A stretch of 64,000 nucleotides of DNA from Prevotella sp902465605 (GCA_902465605.1 CABQNT010000007.1:1-64000); one strand, 5' to 3'. Counted from the stretch's first letter, positions 15,625 through 25,444 are shown. Numbers and translations are program-made. Notes: generated by a model from the letters alone, not told the origin.

Positions 15625-18451
15625 CTGTCTTTATTAGTACTATTCGTTTGTTTAATTTGATATGTTGCTTAAACATTTGTTGTATTTCCTGTGGTGTGAT
15701 TTGTTGCAAGATAGATTCGTAATGGTTGAAGTCAGCAATGCTCTCATCATTTTTTATCAATAATGTGAGTGCATTTTTCCACTCTATGGGTGTGTCGTTG
15801 GATAGAGCTTGCTGCTTAGCTACCAAAAACGATCGCTTCATTTTTTCAAGATTAGCTGTGCTTACTGCAGTGTCTTGAAATTGTGTGACGATGTTGCAGA
15901 GAGTTTGTTCAACCTTTTCCAGATTGTTCTTTTCTGCATCAATGGTAAGTTGTAAATATGCTCGTTGTTGTGGGTATCCATCGTAAAATAGGTCGACGTA
16001 AGGTGAATATACGATGTGAAGCTTTTCTCGCAGGATATCAATAACGCGTTCTTGCAACAAGTCACGCATTAGTTTCATGCAGAGAGACGTTCTCAACCCA
16101 GGATGATAGTTGAAGGGAAGTACCATATAGAGTGTTCCCTTTTGATGACTATCATTGTCTATGAATACTTTTCGTACCTCATTGTGCGGTAAGCTTATAG
16201 ATCGATTGTCCAAAGGCATGGCATCTTGTTGAGGCATTTCAGAAAAGATAGCGACAGCTTGCGGTATAATTTTTGTCAAATCAAATCCCCCTGCGAGGAT
16301 GATTGTTGTATTGCGCAAATCACCAAATGTACGCTTATAGTAGGTTGCCAACGTATCTAAATCAAGCCGTTGCCAATCTGCTTTATTCATTAAAAAAGTT
16401 TTATCTCTTCCGTTTCCAACCAATGAATCAATGCAAATATCTATGAGTCGGTTGGTATCTCGTTTCATCATACGCTGTAACAAGGTCTCTTTTCCATTAT
16501 TTGTTATTTCTGATTGTTTCAGATTTTCGAATAGTGGATAATCTAAACCTGGATGCATTATTTTTTCTCTGATCAAACGAAATAAAGAAGAACTATAGTA
16601 GACTGGTCCAGAAGCTAATAATTGATGCCAATATTGGTCTACTCCTAAAGCCATTGAGAGTGATTTTTGCATCATGATGTCAGACAGCGTGTCGTTTGGC
16701 AATCCTTGTATACCACCCAGATCCACATAAGCAATAGCATCGTAGTAGCGCTTTTGTTGTAGAGTTGTAAGGTCTGCCATTCCGCCACGTCCTATCCATG
16801 CAATGTAAATGGTAGAGTCGGCGGTATTGGTAGGTTTGAGCAATAAGCGTATTCCATTGGAAAGCTTTATATCAGTTACACCCAACTTTTCATGGATGTT
16901 TTGGTTTGTTATTGCCCCATTTGTAATCTCGTACGTTTTCAGATCCCTTTCGGGGCGTTGTATGGCAGCACATGGAGAACTTGGATGAGGTGGATGGAAT
17001 GTGTATCTTTCCATGTTTTGCCGCTGTCCTTGTTGCCATGCTTGTATGATTGCTTGCTTGGACAATGAATTGTCACTATGACTATTGTAAGCTATTAGGC
17101 TTGATTTTCGCATTTGTTTCAACAGGAAGCTTAAACGCTTTACGATATCTTTGCTCGTAGTTTTACTTAATAGCACTTTCAGTTGGTTGGCTTCTTGATT
17201 AGAGTAAATTCGTCTTTCCCCAAAAATAACATAATCAATTAGATCATCGCAAATCTCAGTAGCAGTTTTGTCTTCTTTTTCAACAATCATTTTTTCTTGT
17301 TGCTTTTTGATGAGATGTTGAAGTTCTATGGAGCAGATACCTTGCTTGACAATACGTCTACATTCTGCTGAGGCAGCTCTTATGGATTGTAGCAATGTGC
17401 TGTTATGCGTTGATGAAAATGAGAATGTAAAATGATTTTTATTTGCTAAATACCACGAGTCATAGACTTCGCACCTTGTTCCGCTTTCCTTTAATCTGTT
17501 GTTGAGTAAAGAACACACAATGTCCATACGTTTACGTTCAAGCATGTTGTGCAGATTGGTGGTAAAAGGCATGACATGTGGAATTATCCAATCAATTTTT
17601 TGAGTGGTTTGTAAACTATCGGTTAACACCATGTAATTGGTGCCTTTGCTGTAAGTTAAAGGATAGGCGGGAGGTGGACTTTGCTTGTTTGTTTTTGGAA
17701 GATGTCCCAATGTTGTTGATATCAAATGTTTAGCCTCCTTAACGTCTACATCACCAACAATAATAATAGTTGCATTATAAGGTTTGTACCATTTGTTGTA
17801 ATATTGTAGTAATGCTTTAGGCGTTACAGCTTTAATTTCTTGTTCTGAACCCAAAGGCATACGCTTAGAATATCTTCCTGTTCCTATTTTTAGCGTATAA
17901 AAATCATCAGGCAGGGTATAACTGCGAAGTTCTTCTATAATGGTGCCTTTCTCATTTTCAACATGAGATGTTGATATTTCAATAGCACCAAGCCAATCGC
18001 TTGTCGAATGAAGTGCTAATTGCAGTATTTCAGAACGTTGTTGGGCGCTGGTGATCGGTAGAGATAAGGAATAAATGGTACGGTCGAATCCTGTAAACGC
18101 ATTAATATCTCGCCCATATTTCATTCCTTGCGCCTCGAAAGCCTGTATCATAGTGCGATTGGGAAAATGTTTAGTTCCCTCAAACGCTAAATGTTCCAAG
18201 AAGTGTGCGCATCCTCTTTGTTCTTCATCTTCAACCAACGAACCTATTCGCATAATCATCCGCATTTCTATTTTATGCGATTGGTTTGTAGTAGGTACAA
18301 GGATGTAACGTAAGCCATTGGTGAATTTCCCCTCAACAGCATTGGGAGAAAGGGGAGGGAACGTTGTGTCCCTCGCCCTTGCTATAGAAATAGAAAAAAC
18401 AAGTAGAAGTGATAATAAGCTTATTCTACAAGTTGTTAGTTTTATGTGCAT
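15608..18451 (-). CDS. Secreted M16-family zinc metalloprotease
   Basis: A 947-residue protein containing two M16 (pitrilysin/insulinase) halves. A signal peptide occupies residues 1 to about 26. The inverted zinc motif HxxEH is HFLEH at residues 83-87, inside CAHFLEHLAFEGTKHFP, with the downstream glutamate in the HVENEKGTIIEELRSY segment near 165-174. The second, catalytically inactive half starts near residue 520 (VTDIKLSNGIRLLLKP). Such proteins cleave peptides and unfolded chains and in Bacteroidota are periplasmic or surface-exposed. It lies between a surface lipoprotein and the ChaN-like gene; I infer processing of a protein ligand, for instance a haemoprotein. Length is normal for the family. 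Confidence 0.9.
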   Translation of the reverse strand: MHIKLTTCRISLLSLLLVFSISIARARDTTFPPLSPNAVEGKFTNGLRYILVPTTNQSHKIEMRMIMRIGSLVEDEEQRGCAHFLEHLAFEGTKHFPNRTMIQAFEAQGMKYGRDINAFTGFDRTIYSLSLPITSAQQRSEILQLALHSTSDWLGAIEISTSHVENEKGTIIEELRSYTLPDDFYTLKIGTGRYSKRMPLGSEQEIKAVTPKALLQYYNKWYKPYNATIIIVGDVDVKEAKHLISTTLGHLPKTNKQSPPPAYPLTYSKGTNYMVLTDSLQTTQKIDWIIPHVMPFTTNLHNMLERKRMDIVCSLLNNRLKESGTRCEVYDSWYLANKNHFTFSFSSTHNSTLLQSIRAASAECRRIVKQGICSIELQHLIKKQQEKMIVEKEDKTATEICDDLIDYVIFGERRIYSNQEANQLKVLLSKTTSKDIVKRLSFLLKQMRKSSLIAYNSHSDNSLSKQAIIQAWQQGQRQNMERYTFHPPHPSSPCAAIQRPERDLKTYEITNGAITNQNIHEKLGVTDIKLSNGIRLLLKPTNTADSTIYIAWIGRGGMADLTTLQQKRYYDAIAYVDLGGIQGLPNDTLSDIMMQKSLSMALGVDQYWHQLLASGPVYYSSSLFRLIREKIMHPGLDYPLFENLKQSEITNNGKETLLQRMMKRDTNRLIDICIDSLVGNGRDKTFLMNKADWQRLDLDTLATYYKRTFGDLRNTTIILAGGFDLTKIIPQAVAIFSEMPQQDAMPLDNRSISLPHNEVRKVFIDNDSHQKGTLYMVLPFNYHPGLRTSLCMKLMRDLLQERVIDILREKLHIVYSPYVDLFYDGYPQQRAYLQLTIDAEKNNLEKVEQTLCNIVTQFQDTAVSTANLEKMKRSFLVAKQQALSNDTPIEWKNALTLLIKNDESIADFNHYESILQQITPQEIQQMFKQHIKLNKRIVLIKTDETNK

Positions 18452-18545
18452 ATACCTTTAGGGTATGATATTGTGAATTTTTTATTGTTTACACTTGTCA
18501 CCGCTTCTTAATAGAAGAGGAGATGATTCTGTTCTTTAACCAATA

Positions 18546-19763
18546 TTAAAAGGTATATTCTACATTTATTTGTGTGTAGCCATTCGCCTCATCAAAGTCC
18601 CATGGGAATGTAAAAGACATCTTCCCTCCCTTGAAGTCAAGAACAGAGGTAGGCTTGATGTAGTCAGACGGATCGTTCTTATATGAATCCTTGTCTATGG
18701 TGCTATATCCGAGCCATTTATTTGGGGAAATACTTCCACCTGCATCAATTACATCTTGGTTAATTAATATCGTTTGCTCATGGTCTTCATAAGGCAATTT
18801 GATGGTAACGGAGACATTTCCTTGCTTTACAATGTTCTGCAAACGGTCCCATGCAGAGAACTTGTATGAAAAAGGCACCACAGTTATTTCGTCTCCATAT
18901 ACATCCTTTCCCGTTCCTAAGAAATTGATTTTTCCATCTTTAATATTGAGTTCAATATTGTCAAGAGCTGTCGTGAATGTATCTTCCTTAGGATCAAACT
19001 TTACTGCTTTCACAACAGCCAAGCCATTAGGTTGTTGTTGGAAGAATTCTGTATCCTCAACTGTCTTCTTTTTAAGTACCATGTAGAAAAAGTCGTTAAG
19101 TCCCATTGCATTGGATATCATCTTTAAAACGGGTTTGTCGGCAGTGGCTTTTTCGCTGAGTGTAATAATGGTGTAACCGTTGAATGTTTCTTTCTCTTTA
19201 CCTCCAAAGTATTGTTCTTTGTCACTGGCATTATAACTAACAGTTGCTTTTACCTTTATTTTACCAAGGATGCTTGTGAGGTCAACTCCAAACTTTTCTT
19301 TATAACCCTTGATTAAAGATTGTTGTGCTTCTGTTAAGACTGGAATATCACTATCTTGTCGAACATTAATAGTCACAGGCTTTAATAATTTTACGTTATC
19401 ATTGTTTATGTGATCCACATTGATGGTAATAGAACGAACTCCTTTAACTAAATGTTTGTTGTTGGATTTGATAGTAAAGGTTTGAACCTTTTCACCTTTC
19501 TTGAAAACAAGATTTTGCGTAGAAAGTTCTACAATCTTGTCATCGTTTCCTGTGACCATCAAATTGGCAGTAATGTCTTCCTCTGGTGTAAAGGACAGAC
19601 TTGCCTTAATCGTGATAGTCGTATTATCATCTTCTGCAATTTCATGAACTCCTTGCAGTTCAAGATTTAGATGATTTGTCATTTGCTCATTCTTATCCTC
19701 TGTACAAGAGGGTATAAGCAAAAGTGCCAAAAGGGCTGCTAATGTAAATTTAATGGTTTTCAT
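18546..19763 (-). CDS. Surface lipoprotein of unknown fold
   Basis: A 405-residue lipoprotein: signal peptide with lipobox LIPSC, lipidated Cys at residue 20, followed by TEDKNEQ. Acidic residues right after the Cys fit export to the cell surface in Bacteroidota. Residues 30-135 form a Calx-beta/BACON-like all-beta domain (ITIKASLSFTPEEDITANLMV, LVFKKGEKVQTFTIKSNN). The larger C-terminal region (about 150-405) is beta-rich and unfamiliar to me; DUF4929 is possible but unchecked. It lies 102 bases downstream of susD with no promoter motif between. By analogy with other SusC/D operons it is likely an accessory ligand-binding lipoprotein. Confidence 0.75.
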   Translation of the reverse strand: MKTIKFTLAALLALLLIPSCTEDKNEQMTNHLNLELQGVHEIAEDDNTTITIKASLSFTPEEDITANLMVTGNDDKIVELSTQNLVFKKGEKVQTFTIKSNNKHLVKGVRSITINVDHINNDNVKLLKPVTINVRQDSDIPVLTEAQQSLIKGYKEKFGVDLTSILGKIKVKATVSYNASDKEQYFGGKEKETFNGYTIITLSEKATADKPVLKMISNAMGLNDFFYMVLKKKTVEDTEFFQQQPNGLAVVKAVKFDPKEDTFTTALDNIELNIKDGKINFLGTGKDVYGDEITVVPFSYKFSAWDRLQNIVKQGNVSVTIKLPYEDHEQTILINQDVIDAGGSISPNKWLGYSTIDKDSYKNDPSDYIKPTSVLDFKGGKMSFTFPWDFDEANGYTQINVEYTF

Positions 19764-19865
19764 TGTGTAATTGTTATAAAAAATTGAGTTATTTTTATGA
19801 GATATTTGCCAGTTCCGTGTGATGTCTTTTAGGGTGATGTCATGTTAGACGATATCACCTACTTT

Positions 19866-21275
19866 TCATTTGTCATTTGTATAATACCAGCCTTTGTTTT
19901 GGTTGATTTCGGCAAGATTAAAGCGGTATTCTGCTTTTGGTATAGGGAAAGTCCACCGATAGTCGTCTTCAGATATATAAGCGGAATGTCCCTCGCCCCA
20001 TAAAGTTAAGCGAGCAAGCGGTTTGTTATGTGTACGTTTTAAATCAAAGTAATTAGTGCCTTCTCCAACAAACTCTTGGTATTTGTCGTAAAGGATAGAA
20101 TCGACTAAATCTTTGCCATTCAAATTTTCTGTGAGCATGTTCTTTCCAGTTAATTTTCGATAACTGTTTATCGTTGCAATAGCCTTGTGATTATTTCCTA
20201 TTTGTGCATAAGCTTCAGCCACCATGAAGATAAGACCTGCCCGCCGCATTTTGTTAAGGTAGGAAACGATCATGTTGTCTTTTTGTAACTTGTTATATTT
20301 ACCCAAGAGCATGACCTGTTTGTTGTACATCTTTTTGGGTATAATCGCCATGTCATAACGTTTGTCTGATTTGTCAATCGCAAAGTTTGGGTTGATGGCA
20401 AATAAATCTCCTTTGTTTCTATCGTATTCCAAATTAGTGAAAACAGGACTATCCATATAAAAAGCAAAAATACGTTCTGTTGAGTTCTTGTCAGTCCATA
20501 AAGAATTGTATTCTTTTTCATAGGAGTCCGACTCTGCCTTTGGCATTGTAGAAAGCAGCGGGACAGCATACTCGAGAACTTTATCCCACTGTCCCATATA
20601 AAGGTAGAGATCGGCTAATAAGTAATTAGCTGCATCGTTCGACATCCACATCTGATTTTTATTGTTAAAAGGATGTTGTGCTGTTTGCAGTAATAAATTC
20701 TCGATATAACTCGTACATTCTTTGATAGAACTACGCTGTTTGTTTTCTATTCCGAGTGTCGACTTTAGTATGATTCCCATGTCGTCTGGGTTTCTGTCGT
20801 AAGCTGGAGCATATATCTTGAGTAATTGCAAATAGCACCAAGTCTTTAGTAGTTTGCTTTCCGAGGAAATATTGATGATTTCCTGCTTGTCACCTTCTTT
20901 TTCTATCTGCACTTGTGGCAGTCGTTCATCTAAAGCATCACAGATAGCAATAACATTATAATATCCAAGCCAAAGATTCGTGGAAAGTTGTGTGATTTCT
21001 TTAGGACGCCACGCATACAGGTTTGTTAATTCAACATTGCTGTGAGAGAGTGACGTAGGGCAAAAGTCATTGCCTAAGATTGAAAACTCCAATTCGTAAT
21101 GAGGGTATGCCCTATATGCTGAAGTTAAGAGTGAACGTGCATTTTGAACATTGGTAATCGCATCGGGGTCTGAAAACATATCCATTGGCGGAATGTTGAG
21201 CGAACACGATGTAAATATCATCGCAGAAATGATATAATGAAACAATAATATATTTTTGCGTGTTATCTTAAACAT
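19866..21275 (-). CDS. SusD/RagB-family surface lipoprotein
   Basis: A 469-residue lipoprotein with lipobox FTSC (Cys near residue 24) and a TPR-rich SusD body. Family landmarks are the N-terminal DAITNVQNARSLLTSAYRAY, TNLWLGYYNVIAICDALDE, WCYLQLLKIYAPAYDRNPDDMGI, WDKVLEYAVPLL, MRRAGLIFMVAEAYAQIGN and the C-terminal FVGEGTNYFDLKRTHN with FPIPKAEYRFN. SusD proteins form the lid of the SusC transporter and present ligand at the cell surface. It starts four bases after the stop of susC. Ligands of such pairs are glycans, peptides or other nutrients; the companions here argue against a glycan (no glycoside hydrolase nearby). Confidence 0.93.
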   Translation of the reverse strand: MFKITRKNILLFHYIISAMIFTSCSLNIPPMDMFSDPDAITNVQNARSLLTSAYRAYPHYELEFSILGNDFCPTSLSHSNVELTNLYAWRPKEITQLSTNLWLGYYNVIAICDALDERLPQVQIEKEGDKQEIINISSESKLLKTWCYLQLLKIYAPAYDRNPDDMGIILKSTLGIENKQRSSIKECTSYIENLLLQTAQHPFNNKNQMWMSNDAANYLLADLYLYMGQWDKVLEYAVPLLSTMPKAESDSYEKEYNSLWTDKNSTERIFAFYMDSPVFTNLEYDRNKGDLFAINPNFAIDKSDKRYDMAIIPKKMYNKQVMLLGKYNKLQKDNMIVSYLNKMRRAGLIFMVAEAYAQIGNNHKAIATINSYRKLTGKNMLTENLNGKDLVDSILYDKYQEFVGEGTNYFDLKRTHNKPLARLTLWGEGHSAYISEDDYRWTFPIPKAEYRFNLAEINQNKGWYYTNDK

Positions 21276-21279
21276 AATT

Positions 21280-24200
21280 TCAAAATGTTAGGTTCATATT
21301 AAATGTGAACACAGGTTGAAGTGTTCCAGAAAGTTTTCCGCTTTCCGGATCCGACTCCTTAAAGGATGTCCATGTATAGAGATTTGAACCTTGAAATCCC
21401 ACTGAGGCGAATTGTAAAAAAGGTAAATGCTTTTCTAACCATTTTCCTGCAATGCGGTATCTCAATGACACCATGGATAATTTTAACATATTGCTTGAGC
21501 CAACCGTGCGAGAGGTTGCATACAAAGCCATGTTTTCTTCAGCCACACTGTTTGCGTAATAGGGTGTGGGATAAATTTTGTGCTCATCCCCTTGCGTAAA
21601 CCACATGTGCTCAGTAAGTCCAGCAATAGCATTCTTGTTTGCATTGTCTTTATTACGTACGTACTTGTAATCAAATTGACGAATACCCGAAAGCGTGTAG
21701 TAAAAGCCAACATTCATTTCAAATTCTTTGTATTGAAAATCAACGTTCAGTCCTCCGTTGTATGGTGGTGTGAGATGACCTAAGGATTGGAAATCAGACT
21801 TCGTAAGAAATTCGCTTGCTTGTTTTTCCTTGTTATCAGGAGTCTTGAATACTGGATAACCAGTAAGAGGATTGATGCCTAATGAATGAAGCCCATACAG
21901 CATGTCGTACGATTTACCCACCTCGTAAGTTGGCAGTATATCATCTTCGTTCGTATATAATCGATTGCCGTCATATAAATCAATAACTTTGTTGCGATTA
22001 TAGCAAAAGTTGGCACGCAAATTTAACCTGCTGTCATAATTATCAATAATCCTAACGTTAAAGCCTAACTCTATACCATTATTTTGTAGAATTCCAACGT
22101 TGCGTTTCATCAATTGAAATCCTGTGCTTGTTGCAATAGGTACATCCAACAGGGCTTCTTCTGTAATGCGATTATACCAATTCGCATCAAATGTAATACG
22201 GTGAAATAGTTCAAGGGTTAGACCAGCATCCATTGATTTATTTTGCTCTGCTTTCAAGTCTTTATTATAAAGCATAAGTAGTTCCAAAGGTCTTACCTCA
22301 TCATAGCCTCTATTGGAGAATGAGAATGTGCCAATAGTCTGTGATACGGAAACACCATTTAGATTAGCAGTTACGCCATACGATGCTTTTAGGTTCAGTG
22401 AAGATATTATCTTATTGCCCTTCAAAAATGAATAATTGGTTGGCGTCCACCCTATTCCCGTTGCCCAAGCAGAGTTCCAACGCTTCTCTTTAGGAAGAAC
22501 GGATGACGCATCCGCTTTGAAGGTAGCGTAAAAGTCGTATATGTTTTTAAGGGAATAGCCACCTACCACTCCTATACCCAATTGTGCGTTTCTGTCATGT
22601 GGGTTTCGTATCTCAGGTTGCCTAAGCCCTTGCAGCGAATGGTTTATGGCAGAAGGTGAGTCTATATTACCCACACCATATCCCGTGATGCCTACTCCTT
22701 CATTGTCGTAAAAGTAATAATCTATATTCGCACCAAGAGTAAGGTCGTGTATGTCATTGATTACTTGATTATATGTTGCTCTAAAGTTGCTCGAGATGTT
22801 TGTTGTCGCATTTTGAGATTTGCTGTATATCCCGCGCCTTAGGATAGGGATACCTTGATGCTGTTCACTGTAAGAGGTAGCAGGAGTAAATCGATGATTG
22901 TTGCCAAAGCTCAAGTCAGCACCTGCAATATAGGCCAATGTTAGTCCTGCAAAGGGTGTAAGAGTGAGGTTGGCGGAAAACCCCACGTCTTTATCTGTAT
23001 GGTCTTGTTGGAATTGGTAAAGTAAGTCATTGAACCTTTGTCCTGGATATGAATAAAGTTGTGATGAAGTTGTTTCGTAAGGATTAAGGTTATACACCAA
23101 TGAAGTTGGGTCGAAGGTTGTGCCAGTTGGCGTATTCGTTTTTGCATATCCACCATTGACTCCCAACATCATATAACCAATCTTTCCTAAACGTTGGTCT
23201 AAGCTAAGACGTACACTATAACGTTGTTTGTCGTTTCCTTTCATTCTTCCACCTTGATTGGCATAGTTCGCAGAAACATAATATGTCGTTGAATTGTTCC
23301 CGCCTTTCAAGCTGAAGCTGTGGCGTTGGTATATATTATTATGTATCAGTTCGTTAAACCAGTCTGTGTCAATTTTCCGTAATTCATTGAGATATACTTC
23401 TCCTTCTTTGATAAGTTGAGCCTTATCAGGATTATCTGCCTCATACTTGTTGTAATAGTCGGCACTAAACCGATAGCCTGGTGTGGCAGGATTTTGTAAA
23501 AGTCGTTCAAATTCCAATTTTTCACTGGAATTCATTAACCGAACTCCTCGCTTTCCGCGTCCCGTAATTCCGATATTGTTGCTGTACGATATGGTAAGTT
23601 TGCCACTATACCCACGTTGTGACGTTATTTCCAAAACCCCATTAGCAGCTTTAACGCCGTATAAGGCACATGCTGATGCGTTCTTAAGTACCTTAATACT
23701 TGCAATATCTTGTGGGGGAAGGTTATAAAAGGTTTCGGCAGCTATTATTTTTCCGTCTAAAACATACAATGGTTCATTGGTCATATTCCCCTTTCTAAAC
23801 GAAGAGTTTCCACGAATGCGTATTTCAGGGGCTTTACCCAGTTCCCCAGTATTAGAAACCATTAATCCTGGCACCATTCCTTGCAGAGCCAATCCCATGT
23901 CAATCATTGGCTTATCGTTGAGTGCTCTCATGTCTACGTTAACTACTGCACCCGATTTAGCTCGCAAGTCAATCGCGTTAATATTGCTTTTCGCACGTAT
24001 TACAACTTCATTTATTTGATTTACATCTTCTGACAACTTCACGTTTAGGCATGGTGTGTTATCTTTACATCTCACTTTTTTTGTGGCATATCCCACATAT
24101 GAGAATGTTACAGTAAATGAGTTTTGTCGTGGAATACTTAATAAAAAACGTCCTTCGTTATTTGTAACAGTCATCGTATTAGTGCCATCCACTTTCACTG

Positions 24201-24402
24201 ACACGCCTATTAGAGGCTCGTTATTTGTGTCAGTAACATAACCGAAAACCTTACTTGTTTGAGCATGAGTATTGAGAATGCCCCCTATCATACAGAGCAA
24301 GACAAAAATACTTTTCTTGCATGATGTGTTCCCAAATAGCAGCAAAGTCATCTGTAAGTTTTTGGTTGTTGTTGCTGTGTGTTTTGGCTTAATTCTTAAC
24401 AT
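21280..24402 (-). CDS. SusC/RagA-family TonB-dependent outer-membrane transporter
   Basis: A 1040-residue TonB-dependent transporter with signal peptide (hydrophobic core SIFVLLCMIGGILNTHAQ), a carboxypeptidase-regulatory-like domain (VFGYVTDTNNEPLIGVSVKVDG, residues about 52-125), and the plug with the SusC signatures PEIRIRGNSSF, PLYVLDG and DIASIKVLKNASACALYGVKAANGV. The C-terminal 22-strand barrel ends in TFNMNLTF. The start could also be Met18 (24351), since only the first 17 residues differ. It lies 36 bases after the chelatase gene and 4 before susD. TonB-energised import of a large ligand is expected; pairing with a CbiK-like protein recalls the Porphyromonas gingivalis iht locus. Confidence 0.93.
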   Translation of the reverse strand: MLRIKPKHTATTTKNLQMTLLLFGNTSCKKSIFVLLCMIGGILNTHAQTSKVFGYVTDTNNEPLIGVSVKVDGTNTMTVTNNEGRFLLSIPRQNSFTVTFSYVGYATKKVRCKDNTPCLNVKLSEDVNQINEVVIRAKSNINAIDLRAKSGAVVNVDMRALNDKPMIDMGLALQGMVPGLMVSNTGELGKAPEIRIRGNSSFRKGNMTNEPLYVLDGKIIAAETFYNLPPQDIASIKVLKNASACALYGVKAANGVLEITSQRGYSGKLTISYSNNIGITGRGKRGVRLMNSSEKLEFERLLQNPATPGYRFSADYYNKYEADNPDKAQLIKEGEVYLNELRKIDTDWFNELIHNNIYQRHSFSLKGGNNSTTYYVSANYANQGGRMKGNDKQRYSVRLSLDQRLGKIGYMMLGVNGGYAKTNTPTGTTFDPTSLVYNLNPYETTSSQLYSYPGQRFNDLLYQFQQDHTDKDVGFSANLTLTPFAGLTLAYIAGADLSFGNNHRFTPATSYSEQHQGIPILRRGIYSKSQNATTNISSNFRATYNQVINDIHDLTLGANIDYYFYDNEGVGITGYGVGNIDSPSAINHSLQGLRQPEIRNPHDRNAQLGIGVVGGYSLKNIYDFYATFKADASSVLPKEKRWNSAWATGIGWTPTNYSFLKGNKIISSLNLKASYGVTANLNGVSVSQTIGTFSFSNRGYDEVRPLELLMLYNKDLKAEQNKSMDAGLTLELFHRITFDANWYNRITEEALLDVPIATSTGFQLMKRNVGILQNNGIELGFNVRIIDNYDSRLNLRANFCYNRNKVIDLYDGNRLYTNEDDILPTYEVGKSYDMLYGLHSLGINPLTGYPVFKTPDNKEKQASEFLTKSDFQSLGHLTPPYNGGLNVDFQYKEFEMNVGFYYTLSGIRQFDYKYVRNKDNANKNAIAGLTEHMWFTQGDEHKIYPTPYYANSVAEENMALYATSRTVGSSNMLKLSMVSLRYRIAGKWLEKHLPFLQFASVGFQGSNLYTWTSFKESDPESGKLSGTLQPVFTFNMNLTF

Positions 24403-24438
24403 GTATGCACTATTTTACTAACGGATAAGATTGAAGAG

Positions 24439-25344
24439 CTATTTCTTGCTCTTCAACCATTGTGTCGTTTCTTCTATTACCCAATTGGCAATTAAATCGG
24501 ATGATGCTGGCAAAATTCCCTCATTGCTGTAAACTATTTCTACGCCATCTCGGGTTAGCTCCGCTTGTTTTTCCTGCATTTTGTGCCTATCTGCCATACG
24601 TTTCACGTCTGAAGTAAGATAAATGCCCTGTACCAATATTCGCTTTTTGTGTTGTGCGGCACGTTTTAATATAGGTAGTAGTTCATTTGCGAAGTCATGT
24701 CCCATCTCTATCTGTCGTGCATCAGTATAAGTTATCTTGCTGTTGTCTTTGATGTATTTTTGTACATGTTCTAACATCATGTTCCAAAATCCAATACGTT
24801 CTGGGTCGCCATGTGCAAGAAATACTACGGCTTCGTTTGCCTCATCTTTCGACATCGCTTTTATTCGTTGTAACATCGTCTTTTCTAACACGTAGCTATA
24901 ATAGAATGTTGGTCCCATGACAATAGGAACATTGGTCTGAACCATCTCGGTATTTTCCTCTGCTAACTCTTCGCGTACATATCTATTATACTTCATGCCA
25001 AGAATATTGGGTAAATCTTCTTCCGTGTGACTTGATGGGGCTATGAACAAAGGTAACGCAAAGATGGTATCGGCTCCTTGTTTCAAACAATCCTTTACTA
25101 CATTGGCTATCGAAGGTTCTGTATATTCCATGAGTGCCACACGCATATAGTCGATGCCTTTTACGGGATGAGTTGCTAATTTTTGCCGTACGATTGGTTC
25201 TAAGTCTAAGACCGGTTTGCGCCAACTGGGCATAGGTGAACCATGCGCTATTACAATTAACGCATTTTTGGCTTGCATGCTACCAACTATTGTCAATATA
25301 AATGTTAATGCTAAAAGTTTTTTTCTTAAATTTTTCATTTTCAA
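24439..25344 (-). CDS. Exported CbiK/CbiX-type tetrapyrrole chelatase (IhtB/FetB-like)
   Basis: A 301-residue protein of the class II chelatase superfamily (CbiK, CbiX, ferrochelatase fold). Unlike cytoplasmic cobaltochelatases it begins with a signal peptide (KNLRKKLLALTFILTIVGSMQA, cleavage near residue 25, no lipobox). Chelatase landmarks are LIVIAHGSPMPSW, FALPLFIAPSSHTEEDLP, VVFLAHGDPERIGFW and ILVQGIYLTSDVKRMADRHK; the histidines in AHGSP and AHGDP are candidate metal/tetrapyrrole ligands. Established precedents for exported relatives are the P. gingivalis haem-binding protein IhtB/FetB and Desulfovibrio periplasmic CbiK. It is the first gene of the SusCD operon. Haem binding or iron removal from tetrapyrrole is inferred; no corrin biosynthesis gene is nearby. 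Confidence 0.85.
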   Translation of the reverse strand: MKMKNLRKKLLALTFILTIVGSMQAKNALIVIAHGSPMPSWRKPVLDLEPIVRQKLATHPVKGIDYMRVALMEYTEPSIANVVKDCLKQGADTIFALPLFIAPSSHTEEDLPNILGMKYNRYVREELAEENTEMVQTNVPIVMGPTFYYSYVLEKTMLQRIKAMSKDEANEAVVFLAHGDPERIGFWNMMLEHVQKYIKDNSKITYTDARQIEMGHDFANELLPILKRAAQHKKRILVQGIYLTSDVKRMADRHKMQEKQAELTRDGVEIVYSNEGILPASSDLIANWVIEETTQWLKSKK

Positions 25345-25412
25345 AGATGATATATAAATTAGTTATTTTATTTTCCCTTCAATGGCATGCTTATGCATGT
25401 ATTTTTGAATTT

Positions 25413-25444
25413 GCAAAGATAACAGCTCCTAATTGTTAAGGCAA
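25413..25444 (-). promoter_or_regulatory. Promoter of the chelatase-SusCD operon
   Basis: On the minus strand TTG is followed after exactly 20 bases by TATCTTTGC, a perfect Bacteroidota primary-sigma promoter. Transcription would start near 25407, leaving a leader of about 60 bases, too short for a cobalamin riboswitch. I found no obvious Fur-box palindrome, but Bacteroidota Fur sites are poorly defined. Confidence 0.8.

Noticed and set aside
24439..25444. Cobalamin riboswitch upstream of the chelatase-SusCD operon
   Set aside because: The predicted leader is only about 60 bases, too short for the riboswitch, and no B12-box-like sequence was found.
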